Source: Piromyces finnis
Taxonomy: Eukaryota; Neocallimastigomycota; Neocallimastigomycetes; Neocallimastigales; Neocallimastigaceae
Length of the DNA stretch: 64,000 bases
Assembly (NCBI GenBank): GCA_002104945.1
Contig: MCFH01000004.1
Coordinates: forward strand, 844,001-908,000
Reading direction: 5' to 3'
The translations under genes and the position numbers were made by a program. Shown in pieces: positions 26,319 to 42,775 of the stretch (positions are counted from its first letter, which is position 1; every line of letters starts with the position of its first letter). Under the pieces are notes generated by a model. It did not search any database. It was not told where the DNA came from and was given only the letters and a program-made list of their open reading frames with translations.

Positions 26319-27893
26319 TATCTTGGAATCCCATTCGACGAAGATCTCTCTCTGGCTCCTATTCTGTCTAATATGTACAAAAATGTTCAGAAATCTCTAT
26401 TCTCTTTTAAGAGCTTCCTCACTAACAATTGTGTTCCTATTGGCTTAAAAAATATAGTAATTCATTCCTATATTTTATGAAAAGTCTCTTATTATGCTCC
26501 TTTACTTGGTTCCAACAAAAATAGAATTAGAAGAGTCCAATCTCTTATCAATACTACTGCTTTATGGAGTGTCCATAGTTTTCACAATAAAAGTCTTAAT
26601 AACAAAGATTTTGTTTTTGAACGAAATTCATTTATTAGTCTGTATGCTCTTACAAGAGATATGAAGATTCCTACCCTTTCAGGTATTTGTGCTGCGCAAC
26701 AAGTGAAATGCTTTGTTAAATGGAGAAAATCAAATTGTATTATTAAAGATCTCGTCCGATCTACTCCTCCCATGTCGCATTACTCTTGGGCCAAAGAATC
26801 TTGTTCACTTCATAAGAAGCTTATGAAAATAAATATTAAAAGTACTAAAGATATTAGAGAATATTATTGGAATAATAATAGCCTAAATAATGGTAGTAAA
26901 GCCCTCAGATATACTAACAACAAATTCCTTAATTCAAATCGCCTAATGCCTATCGGTCTCAACAAACCACACTTAAATTTAGGAATTACCTGGATTATTC
27001 GTATTCGATGCGGTTATGAAAGTACTACCCGAATTGCTATTGCCAGTAATAGAGTTACTCCTGACTGCCCTCGTGTCTGTTCATATTGAGGATATAACGA
27101 ACAATCTTTTTACCATTGGATATTTGAATGTTTTGCATTCTCTGAATACAGAATTTCTTCACTTAGCTTTCTTGATGATTTTTTTTACCCTTTTTTACAA
27201 TAAATATAAGAATCAATTCATCACATACTTTCTCTCTGAAATGGAAGTAAGAAAAACAATTTATAACTATATTTTTACGTTCTTTCTTGGTGGAACTTTA
27301 GCTTATGATGAGCTACAAATCGGTAAGGCGTAACAAAGGCATTTGAATGAACAACTTTACAGTTCATCGGGGTCTCATGTTCCATATGTAGAGGGTCTCG
27401 CGGCTTTTCTTACTAAAACAATCCCTATCATCAGTAGCTCTATGAGGCTACTTTTTGATAGGTTTAGTAAAACACCTAACATAATTAAGAGCGCCGACGT
27501 CGTACCTATATGGCAAAGGAACATTCTCAGTGTTCCGTACACAGGGTTCAATGTTAGTATTTCTTCGAATGAAAACATTATGAACTCATGGGAGAGTTTA
27601 GTGGACACCACACTATCATACCTGATGTTACTTCTTTTTTTTATTTCATTTAATTTATTAGGTAGGGACCAATCCCACACAGTACAAATTGCAGAGTTCA
27701 TTGAACTTTTATGCAACTTAAATAATTTTTTTATATTATTTTATATTTATATATATTTATTTATATTTTATTATTTTTATTTATTATTTATTATATCAAT
27801 ATGTATTATCACCTAATATTATGTAATATCACAAATTAAATAAATAAATAAAAGATGTGTATTCTCTTCCTAGTCTAAAAAAAAAAAAAAAAA
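26319..27893 (+). mobile_element. 5'-truncated LINE copy C (family 2), decayed
   Basis: This fragment belongs to a related but clearly diverged family. It starts in the end of the reverse-transcriptase domain (YLGIPFDEDLSLAPILSNMY, the counterpart of YLGVPFDKNLSLKPVI in family 1). It continues through the thumb and C-terminal region (KVSYYAPLLGSNKNRIRR, VKCFVKWRKSNCIIKDLV, LNLGITWIIRIRCGYEST). In-frame stops occur at about 26478 and 27087, and frameshifts follow before the C-terminal part at 27343-27720. The 3' end differs from family 1: it has TAAATAAATAAATAAAAG, then GTGTATTCTCTTCCTAGTC and poly(A) (27877-27893). It is a dead copy. Confidence 0.85.
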
Positions 27894-28824
27894 TTTCTCA
27901 TTCTATCTGTCAAAGAAGAAAATTTAAAGGAAAAGCTACTTATGTTGCTTTTCTAGACCTTAAAAAAACATACGACTCAGTTCCTATTTTTAATATCCTT
28001 ACAAAGTTATATAAATTAGGTATAAGTAAGTGTTTTGGTTTTCTTAACAATCTCTACTCTACCTCAAAAGCTCGTGCACGTTTCTTGGATATATTTTCTA
28101 ATGAATTCCCTATCAATCGTGGTGTAAGACAAGGATGTCCTCTTTCTCCTATTCTATTTAATCTCTTCATCAATGATATTTTAAATAAATGCGAAAGGCT
28201 TGGAGTTAGCTTAGGAAATAAACGTTGTTGTGGTGGCCTTTTCGCGGATGAAATTGTTCTGATTGCTCCTAGCAAGAAGAACCTTCAAAAGATGCTCAAT
28301 CTAGTCCTTGATTGGGCTAATTTAAATGAAATGTCTTTTGGAATAAATAAATGTGCAACTATTGTTGTTAAACCTATCAACTTTAATAGATCTCCTAGTT
28401 ATGTCGACCCAACATTTTACATCGGTATGTACTCGACTCCAAAGGTTTCTTGCTATACTCACTGACTCCTATTCTGTCTAATATGTACAAAAAAGTACAG
28501 AAATCTTTATTCACTTTTAAGAGCTTCCTCACTAACAATTGTATTCCTATTGGCTTAAAAAATATTGTCCTATAGTTTAAGTAAAGTTTCTTATTATGCT
28601 CCTTTACTTGGCTCCAACAAAAATAGAACTAGAAGAGTCCAATCTCTTATCAATACTAACAACAAATTCCTTAATTCAAATAGCCTAATGCATGTCGGTC
28701 TCAATAAACCTCACTTAAATTTAGGAATTACTTGGATTATTCGTATTAGATAATGTAAAATTGCATAATAAATAAATAAATAAATACAAGAAGTGTATTA
28801 TCTTCCTTATCTAAAAAAAAAAAA
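27894..28824 (+). mobile_element. 5'-truncated LINE copy D (family 2), with internal deletions
   Basis: This copy begins directly after the poly(A) of copy C and opens inside the reverse transcriptase. It contains AFLDLKKTYDSVPIFN, RQGCPLSPILFNLFINDIL and the catalytic box as FADE rather than FADD, so it would be inactive. It lacks about 34 bp around 28464 relative to copy C. It also lacks several hundred bp at about 28655, where TCAATACTA joins CTAACAACAAATTCC across a short shared ATACTA. The 3' end is AAATAAATAAATACAAGAAG, then GTGTATTATCTTCCTTATC and poly(A). Copies C and D share a family-specific 3' end. Confidence 0.85.
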
Positions 28825-28857
28825 TCATATTTCTTTAAAGTAGAGTTTACCAAGTTT

Positions 28858-29223
<366 letters not shown>

Positions 29224-29799
29224 TGATATAGAATCAAAAAATAATAAAACGAAAACGAAAATTACTTTTATTTCAATGATAAATTGAATAAAATCTGGAA
29301 CAATGTCATATTTAAAAAAATCATTTCAATTATTTCAGACACTAGTTAAATGATATTAATGTAGTAAACATTAATATATAGAAGATAAGCATTTTCAATT
29401 TTTTGTTTGACACAATACAATTCAAAAGAGATTTAAAGAGTACTAACAATAGAAACATATATTTTAATTTTTAAATTAAATATAAAGTTTATCACATATT
29501 AAATTATTGTTAAGTATTTCCAATCTTTCATATTTCATATTTAATCTAATTTTAAATATCGAGAATTAAATATTCATATTTAATTTAATATAAATAATAA
29601 ATAAAGTTAAATACAAAAGATAAAAATATACATTGAAAGTTTATTAGTATTGCTATTATTTTTTCTTTCATTTAACATTTATATTAAAAAAACAATATTT
29701 AAATGCGTGAAATTAATTAAGAAAAGTGAAATATGAAATATGAAAGAAAATTATCAATAATAAAATATATTAAAAATATAAATTAAATATATAAAGAAA
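29224..29799. other. AT-rich region upstream of the Asn-rich gene
   Basis: This holds AT filler and presumably the promoter and 5' UTR of the next gene. I see no distinctive motif. Confidence 0.5.
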
Positions 29800-32700
29800 A
29801 TGTATAATAAAAACAAGTATAATAGAAGCAATAGTAATAGAAATAGTAGTAGTAGTAGTTGTAGTAGTAGTAGTAGTAGTAGTAGTGAGTGTGAAGATGG
29901 TAGTGAAAGTGAAAATGGAAGTGAAAATGAGTTAAAAAATTTTGACAGTCATTATTGTATTAGAAATATAATAAAGCAGTATGAGAATCCAATGAAAAAT
30001 TTGTCTATGACTTCATCAATTGCAACTCCTTTTATGCTTAAGAATAGTAGATTAAAAAAACATAATATATCAAAGAAAAAGAAGAAAAATGTGAAAAATA
30101 ATAGTGAAATAAAGGTTAAAGAATCACAAAGCTTAGATGAAAAGAAATTGAAAGCATATAATAATACTTTTATTAATGATAGTCAAGTGAATAATGATGA
30201 GCTAATTAATAATAATAAAGATAAAAGCAAAATAACTGATAATCCTATTAATTTCGAGAATTTTATTAAAAATAATTCATTAAATGATATGGAAAATAAA
30301 AAAATTTTAATAGATGATGTAGGGACTAATGGTAATATCAGTAATTTAGAGGAAAATAAAATTAATTGTAATAATATTAGTGGACGATTAAATAACATAG
30401 CAGATAATAATAATAATAATAATAATAATAATAGTAATAATAATAATAATGATAATAGTGGTGATAATGATAATAGTAATATAAGAATGGATGAAATAAT
30501 AAAGAATGATGATGTTAATAATCAAGTAGCAAGTGATGTAATAAATAATAATAATGGTAGCGATTTAATGGTGAGTAATAATATTAAAAATCCGGATATA
30601 GACAAAAATTTCATTGATAATGTTAATGACCCTATTGAAAATATAATAAATAGTAATAGTATTAGTGATAAAAAAAATGATATAATAAATAATAAGAGTA
30701 TTGATGATAGTAATGTTAATAGTCAAGAATTAAATATTGATGTAATTAATAAGAATAATATTGATAGATCAATAATAAATAATGAAATAAATAACAATAA
30801 TAATGTCACTATTACTAGGGATTCAGTTGATGATATAATAGACAATAATAATATTTGTGGTACAGAATTGTATAATATGATGAATAATGAACATGGTAAT
30901 AATCAAAGTGAATCAATTAAAGAAGAAATTAATAACAATATCAATAATACTACAAGAAATCTAGAAATAGATAATATAATAAATAATAATAGCATTAATA
31001 TTTTAGTAGTGGATGATAATAATATTGGTAGCATAATAGAAGATGCTATTAATATTAATAATAATGGTAACATTAATAGTCTGGAAGTGTGTGAAGAAGT
31101 GAATGATGATGATATGGATGGTTCAATTGTTACTAATGCGATAAACAGTAGTATTGATAGATCAAAAAGGAGTAATGTCATGAATGACAATATTAATTAT
31201 TCAATATTTAATGAAGTTAGTAATGATAATATCCATAATTCAAATGAAAATGCAATTGGTATAAATAATGATGATAAAATTGAAAATGTAATAAATAATG
31301 ATAATATTTGTATTGAAATAAAAAATACAACAAATAATAATGCTAATGATTCAGTAATAGATAATGCATTAGATAATGGTAGTTCCAATGATGCAGTATT
31401 TGAAAACGTAATAAATGATGATCAAATTACTAAAATGGGTGTAGATAATAATAAAAGCAGCAATAATAGTAGTGTTCAGGTGAACGATATAAAGTGTGTT
31501 GATAATGATGAAATATATAATGATTATTTTAATAGTTCTGAAGTAAATAATATAGTAAAAACTGATAATATTAATACTCTATTGGTAGAAAGTGTAAGGA
31601 ATAACAATGCTATACATGTAATAGTGAATAAAGTAATGAATGAGAATGAAATAAATAAATATATATCATTGAAATATGAAAATAATGATACAAAAATCGA
31701 AAAGAAATATAATAAAGAAATAAAAGGAAATTATAAAGCTATCATTTCTGAAGAAGATGAAATAGATATCAAAAGCAATTCAGAAAACAATGGTATTAGT
31801 AATTTAGTAGTGAATGGTAATATAATAGAAAATGAAAATTCTAGTAATTTAAAAATGAATGGTAATGCTTTAGAAAATAATGATAACAATATTAGCAATC
31901 CATTAAATAATGAAGGGAATAATAATATTGTTTATAATCAAGTGAATGGTTTATTAAATAACAATAACTATAGTTCAATCGTTAAAGATTTAAAAAATAA
32001 TAATAATGGTTCTAATAATATAATAATAGATATAATAAATAATAATTGCAAAGTCAATAAAATTAAAGAAAACGAATTATTAGAAAACGTTGATGAAGAA
32101 CATTATTATACTTTAATAGATAATGAAATAAATAATGACTACGATAAAAAAAGAAATATAAATAAGATAATCAATGAAACTAATGGTATTTATAAAATAA
32201 AAGAAGATCAATCAGACATAAATAATATTTTATATAATGATAGTATTGATGTAACAAGGGATAAAATGAATGATGATTTTATTCAAGATATAAAAGAAAA
32301 AGCCTTATTAAAGAAAGATGGTATTCTTAATCCACAAAATAATAACATAAAGGAATTAATAATTAGTAGTGATAATAATTTTGAAAATAACAATATTATT
32401 GAAAAAAATAATAAGAGATATATTGAAGGTGAAAATAATATTAATACTAAGGAAATAAATACGATTAATAATAAGCATGATGTTAATGATAATAATGAAA
32501 TATTAAATAATTCAATAGAAGTAAATACAATGAACAATGATAAAATTAATCAAGAAGAAATAAAAGAAAATACAACATTAAAAGATGAAGATAATGAATT
32601 AATTAATATTGAAATGAACTGTTGTATAAAAGAAAGCGTAAATGAAAACCGAAATATTGAGAATAATGAAAATGACTTAAAAGATAAGGATATACTTTCT

Positions 32701-32853
32701 GAAGAAATAAATAAAGTTTCATTAAATACTGCAAATATTGAATATAATAATAAAAGTAAAGATAATAATATAAACCATTTAGTGGATAGTGAAATAAGCA
32801 ATAACGATGATAGCATAGGAAGAACAGAAGATAAATCATTAAATAATATAATA

Positions 32854-32911
<58 letters not shown>

Positions 32912-34779
32912 GAGAAATATACAATAATAACCACATGAAAAGTGAAAATGATGATAATAATTTGGAATATATTAATAAAATTGATAACAGCAATATTAAT
33001 AATAATAGTATTAATGTATTAAATAATAACATAGTTTTAAGTTTAATAAATGATTCTATTAGTGATGAAGATAATAAAGATAATAATAAAAGTTCAAAAT
33101 ATGTCGTTGATGATATTAATAAAAATAGTGCAAAAGACTTAAAAAATGATTTATTATACAATATAAATAAAGAAATAAGTAATAAAACCAATAGTGGAAA
33201 TGATAATAAGAATATTAGTAAAAATAATCAAGAAAATACTACAAAAATCCATAATCATAACATTAATAAAAATAAGAGTATTAAAGATATAAATAGAAGT
33301 GAATTTAATTTAAATTCTATAATGAATAGTAATTATTATCCAAGTAATACAACATTTGTTCAGTCAACTGATGAGAATGAATCAATATATAATATAAATG
33401 ATGATTTTAATAATATAGATGATGATAATAATACTATAGATGTCGTATTGAATAGTAATATCAATTTAGGAGACATTAATAAAAATGAAAATTATATTGA
33501 TATTAATAATATAAATATTTCATTAGATGATATAAAAATTAATAACGATACCAAAAATCATAATAAAAATATCAAATTCAGAGAAAAATTTGGTGATAAA
33601 TTCAGTTACACTATTAATGGTAGTGGCAGTAAAAATAATTTAGGGGATATTACAAGAATTAGTAAAAATGATCATAATAATAATGTTAAAAATAAAAATA
33701 TTAATGATGCAGTTAAAACTGATATTAATTATAATAGTATCAAAAATAAAACTATCGATAATATTAGTAAAAGTAATTCCACAAATATAAATAATAAAAA
33801 CGGTTTAATAGATATTGTAAAAATAAGTCATCGTAATCTTAATAAAAATATTAATAATAAAAGTATCAATAATATTAATGATATTAAAAATAGTAAAAGT
33901 ATTGAACAAATTTTTATTGATGAAAAATCTGCTCAATCAGTGTCATTAGATGATGTCCCATTAGTAGTAGGTCATGTTAAAAAGTTTCATATATATAAAG
34001 ATATTTCATTATCATTTGCAAAATCATTAGGAAGAGTAAATGAAGAAAATAGAAGAATAAATCAAGATGAAAAAGATGATAAAAAAGCTTTTAAATATTT
34101 TAATAAAAGGGCATACTTATCAAGAAGCTATGATTCTTTAAACTGTAATTTTAACATAGAAACGGAACATATACCTTTGCAAAACAATAAAAAAACTAAG
34201 AATAATAGTATGCTATTTCTTAGTTCTATCAATGAAAGACTAAAAAAGAATATTTATTCTAATGAAGATAGCAAAGTAAAAAAAAATATAGAATTAAACA
34301 AAAAACAAGAAAATATAATCAATAGAGAAAATATTAATAGTGATAATAAAAATTATATTAAAGATTGGATGGTGAATAACATGAATGAAAAAATTAATTT
34401 TAATCAACTATGTTATGATGTATATTCAGTACCAACATTTGATACTAATATAAATAAAACTATTAAGCATATTATTAATGAAATGAATGTACAACAATCA
34501 GAAAAAGAAAATAAATTAAGTTCAAGAAAAAATTCTTTTAATAATATAATAAAGAATGAAAAAACTATGGATTATAATGCTAATAGCAAAGATGAATGCC
34601 ATGATAATATAAACCAACAAAATAAAACCGATATTACAGAGAATGGTTTTGAAAACAAAAAACAAACAAATATTAAGGAAACTAAATTAAGGAAGAATAA
34701 TATAGAAAATCAAGATAACTGTAATAATATCAAAAAACAGGAAAATATTATAGAGAGATCCAATAATATTTTAAATAAA

Positions 34780-34822
<43 letters not shown>

Positions 34823-35142
34823 TTAATTATAAAGAATATAATGAGAAAAAAATTAATAATAAATTAAATGAAATAAATGATTACATAAAATTAAAGAATT
34901 CAATTAATATTGGATCTTCATTATCAAATAAGTCTTTCTTTTTATTAAATTCAAATAAAAAAGAAAATAATTTGGGTAGTTATAATAGGGAAAAACAAAA
35001 TGGAAACAATTTTTTCAATATACATTTTATTTTTTTTATAATTATCATATGTATTTCATATTTATTCTATTTATATTTATATTATTATAAATATATAGAA
35101 TTGTTTGATATTATTTTTTCTCCAAATGTTACTATCACTTAA
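29800..35142 (+). CDS. Giant Asn-rich, probably tail-anchored hypothetical protein
   Basis: This uninterrupted 1,780-codon ORF is mostly Asn, Asp, Ile, Ser and Lys. The N-terminus is Ser-rich (several poly-Ser runs) then acidic (SECEDGSESENGSENE). Residues ~190-1370 are low complexity with poly-Asn tracts and a degenerate recurring pattern around NNDNIxxxVINN. Residues ~1370-1450 have normal complexity (DDVPLVVGHVKKFHIYKDIS, FAKSLGRVNEENRRINQDEK, KRAYLSRSYDSLN) and may be the functional part. The C-terminus has a strong hydrophobic segment, FFNIHFIFFIIIICISYLFY (about residues 1735-1757), and a ~20-residue tail, so a tail-anchored topology in ER or nuclear envelope is inferred. An ORF this long in such AT-rich DNA is very unlikely to be chance. 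No family is recognised, and the charge pattern suggests an intrinsically disordered chain. Confidence 0.8.
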
Positions 35143-36130
35143 TCAAAAGTCTTGTAATAATCTTTTATCAGATTATTATTATTAAATTTTGATAATTCAA
35201 TTTTAAAAATATAAACATGAATTTTTAAAATATATTTTCTGTGATATATTAAACAAATAAATAAAACGTTAAAACAATTTTAAATAATCATTTTTTCAAA
35301 ATCTATTATATATAACATAATTTAATAAAAGTAAAATAAAACATAGTACTTTAAAAATATTTTAATTTTATTATTTTTATTTAATAATTATTATTTTATT
35401 CTTTTTTTAATTTTATAATCAACATTTGAAGTGATTATTTAATTTTATTTATCGAGAATACAATGGTTTTAGTATTACTTTAATAACATTTCTTTATATT
35501 TTTAATGTGGTGTATAATAAAGGATAAAAAAATTTAATGGAATTACACAACAGAAATTAAAGTTTATTTTTGTGTAATTATAAAGTATAATTATTTATTG
35601 ATTCACCTTCATATTTATGAGATAAAAATAGTATTAAACTTTATTTTAATAAAATAATAGTATAAATATATATTATGAATATACTTTTTTCAAAAAAAAA
35701 ATGATATTATCTTTCTTGTTTTTTAAGTTTAAAAGATTTTGATTTTATCTTAATTTAATAAATATTCAAAAACTTTAATAATGTAAAATAAGAAAGTTTG
35801 TGTAATTTTTTTTAATTTAAAATTTTGAAATTAAATATTAATTTAAAAAAAAAAAAATTAATAAAAATTTTCAAAAAAAAAAAAATTTTAAATTTATTAG
35901 ATTTCATTTTTTTTTTTTTTATTTATTATATGTAATTTTACAAAATTTATAAATTATTAATTCTAAATGCAAGTTTAAAATTATAATATATATTATTATT
36001 ATTATTATTTTAACTTTTCATTATAAAGCATATATATTTCACTGAAACTGGATATAAATAAATGTTAATATAAATAAAAATAGAATATATTAATATAAAA
36101 TTTTATTAATTATAAATTAATGTTATTGAA
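35143..36130. other. AT-rich intergenic DNA
   Basis: This is AT-rich sequence between the Asn-rich gene and SAS-6, with several A/T runs and no recognisable exon. It presumably contains the SAS-6 promoter. Confidence 0.55.
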
Positions 36131-39800
<3,670 letters not shown>

Positions 39801-40197
39801 AAAAGTAAATTACAATAAAATTGTATATAATAATACTTTTAAAATATATAAAAGAAAAAAAAAAAAAAAAAAAAATGGAATAAATTAATATGAACAGAAA
39901 CAACAATAATAACAAACAATATTTTTTAATAAATCAATAAGCTTTTGATATTTTATCTTTTTTTTTTTTTTTCATATATTTTGTACGTTTATATATAACA
40001 TTTTCCATTTGTATATAATAGTATCTATTAATTTTAAACTAAAAAAATAAAAAAAAATAAATAAATAATAAAAACTAAAATTTAAGAATATATTTTTAAA
40101 ATAATTTATTATTATTGTATTTCATTTCAATTTATAAGCATTGAAAATTTTGTTAGGGTTTAAATTATAAATTTTATTTTATTTTATTTTATTTTAT

Positions 40198-40231
<34 letters not shown>

Positions 40232-40232
40232 T
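39801..40232. other. Convergent 3' intergenic region
   Basis: This 0.43-kb gap lies between the 3' ends of SAS-6 (+) and the phosphoglycerate mutase gene (-). It contains A and T runs, a short (TTTTA)n stretch near 40176-40203 and (ATT)n near 40205-40230, and no gene. Confidence 0.6.
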
Positions 40233-41754
40233 TTAGTCTAAGTTCATGTAATTTTTTGCAATTTTCATAAGGTCTAAACCAAGGAATCTTCCTAAGAGAC
40301 CTTCACCAGCATTTATTTCTGAAAAACTTTGTACATTATCAATTAATATATTAGTATTTGATACATCCTTGTATAATGATTTTATTTTAGCAATACAAAA
40401 TGGAACTGGTTCACAACTATGATCTTTAAGTAACATTGGAGTGGTATGATCTCCTGTTATGAGAATAGTATACTAATAATAAAAGAAAAAAGTTTATTAT
40501 TTTGATGTTAAATATATATATTTATAAAAACCACATAATTAAAATATATTTATTATATTTACTTCAACATCATTTTTCTTTTCGTCTTCAATTAAATTAT
40601 TTATAAGAGTTCCAAGCATATTATCAATATCATTCAAAAACTTTGTCTTTTTAAAAATATATATATTGAATAGTATTTTAATTTTAAATATATTTTTTTC
40701 ATTATTAACTTTATTTATTTATTACCTTTAATTCTGGTTTATTATCATGACTGGAATCATCAATTGCTTTTATATGAAGGAAACCAAATGTATAGTTCTT
40801 TTCTGTAATAAAAAATAATTATTAATATATATTTTAAAGTATTTATTATAATTCTTAATAAAAATACCTTTATCGGTGATAGTGTTAAAGAAATGTTTTC
40901 CCTTTGCATTAAAGTCCGTATGATAATCACCAGTAGCTCCTGGAACTTTAATGATATCAATTTTAAGAGTAGAACCTAATCCTGCAATAATACATGTTGG
41001 AGCTATCATAAATGGCTTTAAACCATGTAATTCCTCAACACTTGGTACCTATTGTTATTATATTATTGATATTTTTTTCATCAATAATTTTTTTATTTAA
41101 TAATTTATATATAATCCTGAAATTTTTTATATTATTTATTAACTGATAAACAATTACATCAATACAACAACCACAGCCACGAAGAAGAACACAATTAACT
41201 AATGGTTTTCCTTCCTTCTTGCGTTCTTCATTATATGGATGCTTTAAAAGAATATCTGAAATAGTATCTGAAAGCTCATTGACTAACTATATATTAATAT
41301 AAATTGAATATAAGGATTAAATACAATGTAATACAAAAGAATAATAATGATATTGAATTGATTGATTATACTAATTTGATAACATACTCTACTGGTAAAT
41401 TCAGCTTCTTTACTATTATCAGTTGGTTCACAATATACTAGTGGTAAGCTTGATATAAAGGATATATAAATATTAAATTTTTGATAAACAAAATCTTTTA
41501 ATTCTTATATTCGTTATTAGTTTACTTGTCTTTTAAAGGATCTGTTCCTGTAATTTGATTTGATAAACCTGGTCCACTAACACGAACACCACAACTATAT
41601 GATAATAACAAAAGAACAAAAAATTTTAAATATTAACATTAAGAATTTTATATAATAAAAATATATTTTATAGAATTACCGATGTTCTGTAGCATATTTT
41701 ACAGTAACTGAATATTCTGGGAAATTTGGTAATTTTCTTATCAAAAAAAAAAAA

Positions 41755-41786
<32 letters not shown>

Positions 41787-42775
41787 ATATCAGTAAAATT
41801 TTTAATAAGAGTTTATTTTTTTTAAAAAAAATAATATATATATTATCAATTAATAATATTTTACAATCCATTTAATGCATCACAAAGAATTGGTCCTGGC
41901 TTTTCAAAATTTCTATCAGCTCTTCTATGGGTAACAATACCAGATTCTTTATCTAATATAGCAAAATTTGACTTTTCAAACAAAATGATAAAAATATTAT
42001 CAACATTTTTTTTCCAGAAAATTATACTCTTAAAAAAAAGATTTCTATTATTTACCTTGAAAGCAATATCACCTGGAATCATATCAATTCCAGCACCAAT
42101 AGATTCAAAGGCACCTCTTCCTTTGTAGTATCTATATCATTATTTATTATTTATTGGCATATTAATTTATTATTATTGAACAACACCAAAATATATTATA
42201 AATTTATTCTTTTGAATAATTACTTTCTAGGATCATAACCTAAAATTGACATGTGAGCAGTATCAGAACCACATGCTAATCCTGGCTCTACTGGATCCAT
42301 TAAACCATTGATACCATTTTCTGTTTGTAATATGTAATATATAAATAAAATTATTGTTTTTTTTTTTTTTTTGTTTGATAAAATTAAAATTTCAAATTAG
42401 ATTTCAAATTATATAAATATATATAAATGTATTGTTGTTAATATTTATAATAATAATATATTTGATTTTCTTTCTTTTTTCTTTATTTTGAAATGTTATT
42501 TTTTGAATAAATATTACTATTTGTTTTTTGCTTTCTCTAATTTATTTCCAATACATATTAGAAATTACTTATTTATTTATTTTTTTTTTACAATTCTTTG
42601 CGGTATTATATCTTTTTCTTTTTATTTTATATATTTATTTTTCAAAATAATTACTTGAAATGGAATCAATATTTTTTATATTAGTAAAGGATAATGGAGT
42701 TTTCATGTTTGTATATGGGTGAGCTATGTCACCAACACCATCAATTAATATAAAAACTAATTTCTTTTGAACCAT
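40233..42775 (-). CDS. apgM: Archaeal-type cofactor-independent phosphoglycerate mutase
   Basis: This gene of about a dozen exons on the minus strand starts MVQKKLVFILIDGVGDIAHP at 42775. It converts 3- to 2-phosphoglycerate in glycolysis without 2,3-bisphosphoglycerate. The alkaline-phosphatase-fold metal ligands appear in LIDGVGD at the N-terminus and LITGDHTTP near the C-terminus (about 40437-40470). The conserved nucleophile region reads GLACGSDTAHMSILGYDP (about 42240-42285). Other family segments are YYKGRGAFESIGAGIDM, THRRADRNF, RVSGPGLSNQITGTDP, APTCIIAGLGSTLKID and GATGDYHTDFNAKGKHFF. The order matches the archaeal ApgM family (PF10143 plus PF01676), not the bacterial-type GpmI. Exon borders were inferred from homology and GT/AG sites and not all were checked. 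It is convergent with SAS-6 and divergent from HSP78. Confidence 0.9.

Noticed and set aside
24872-28824. CRISPR-like or tandem gene array
   Set aside because: The repeats are full LINE 3' ends separated by poly(A), in a eukaryotic context.
32550-33191. 213-residue minus-strand Leu/Ser-rich ORF
   Set aside because: It is an antisense shadow of Asn-rich codons (AAT reads ATT on the opposite strand).
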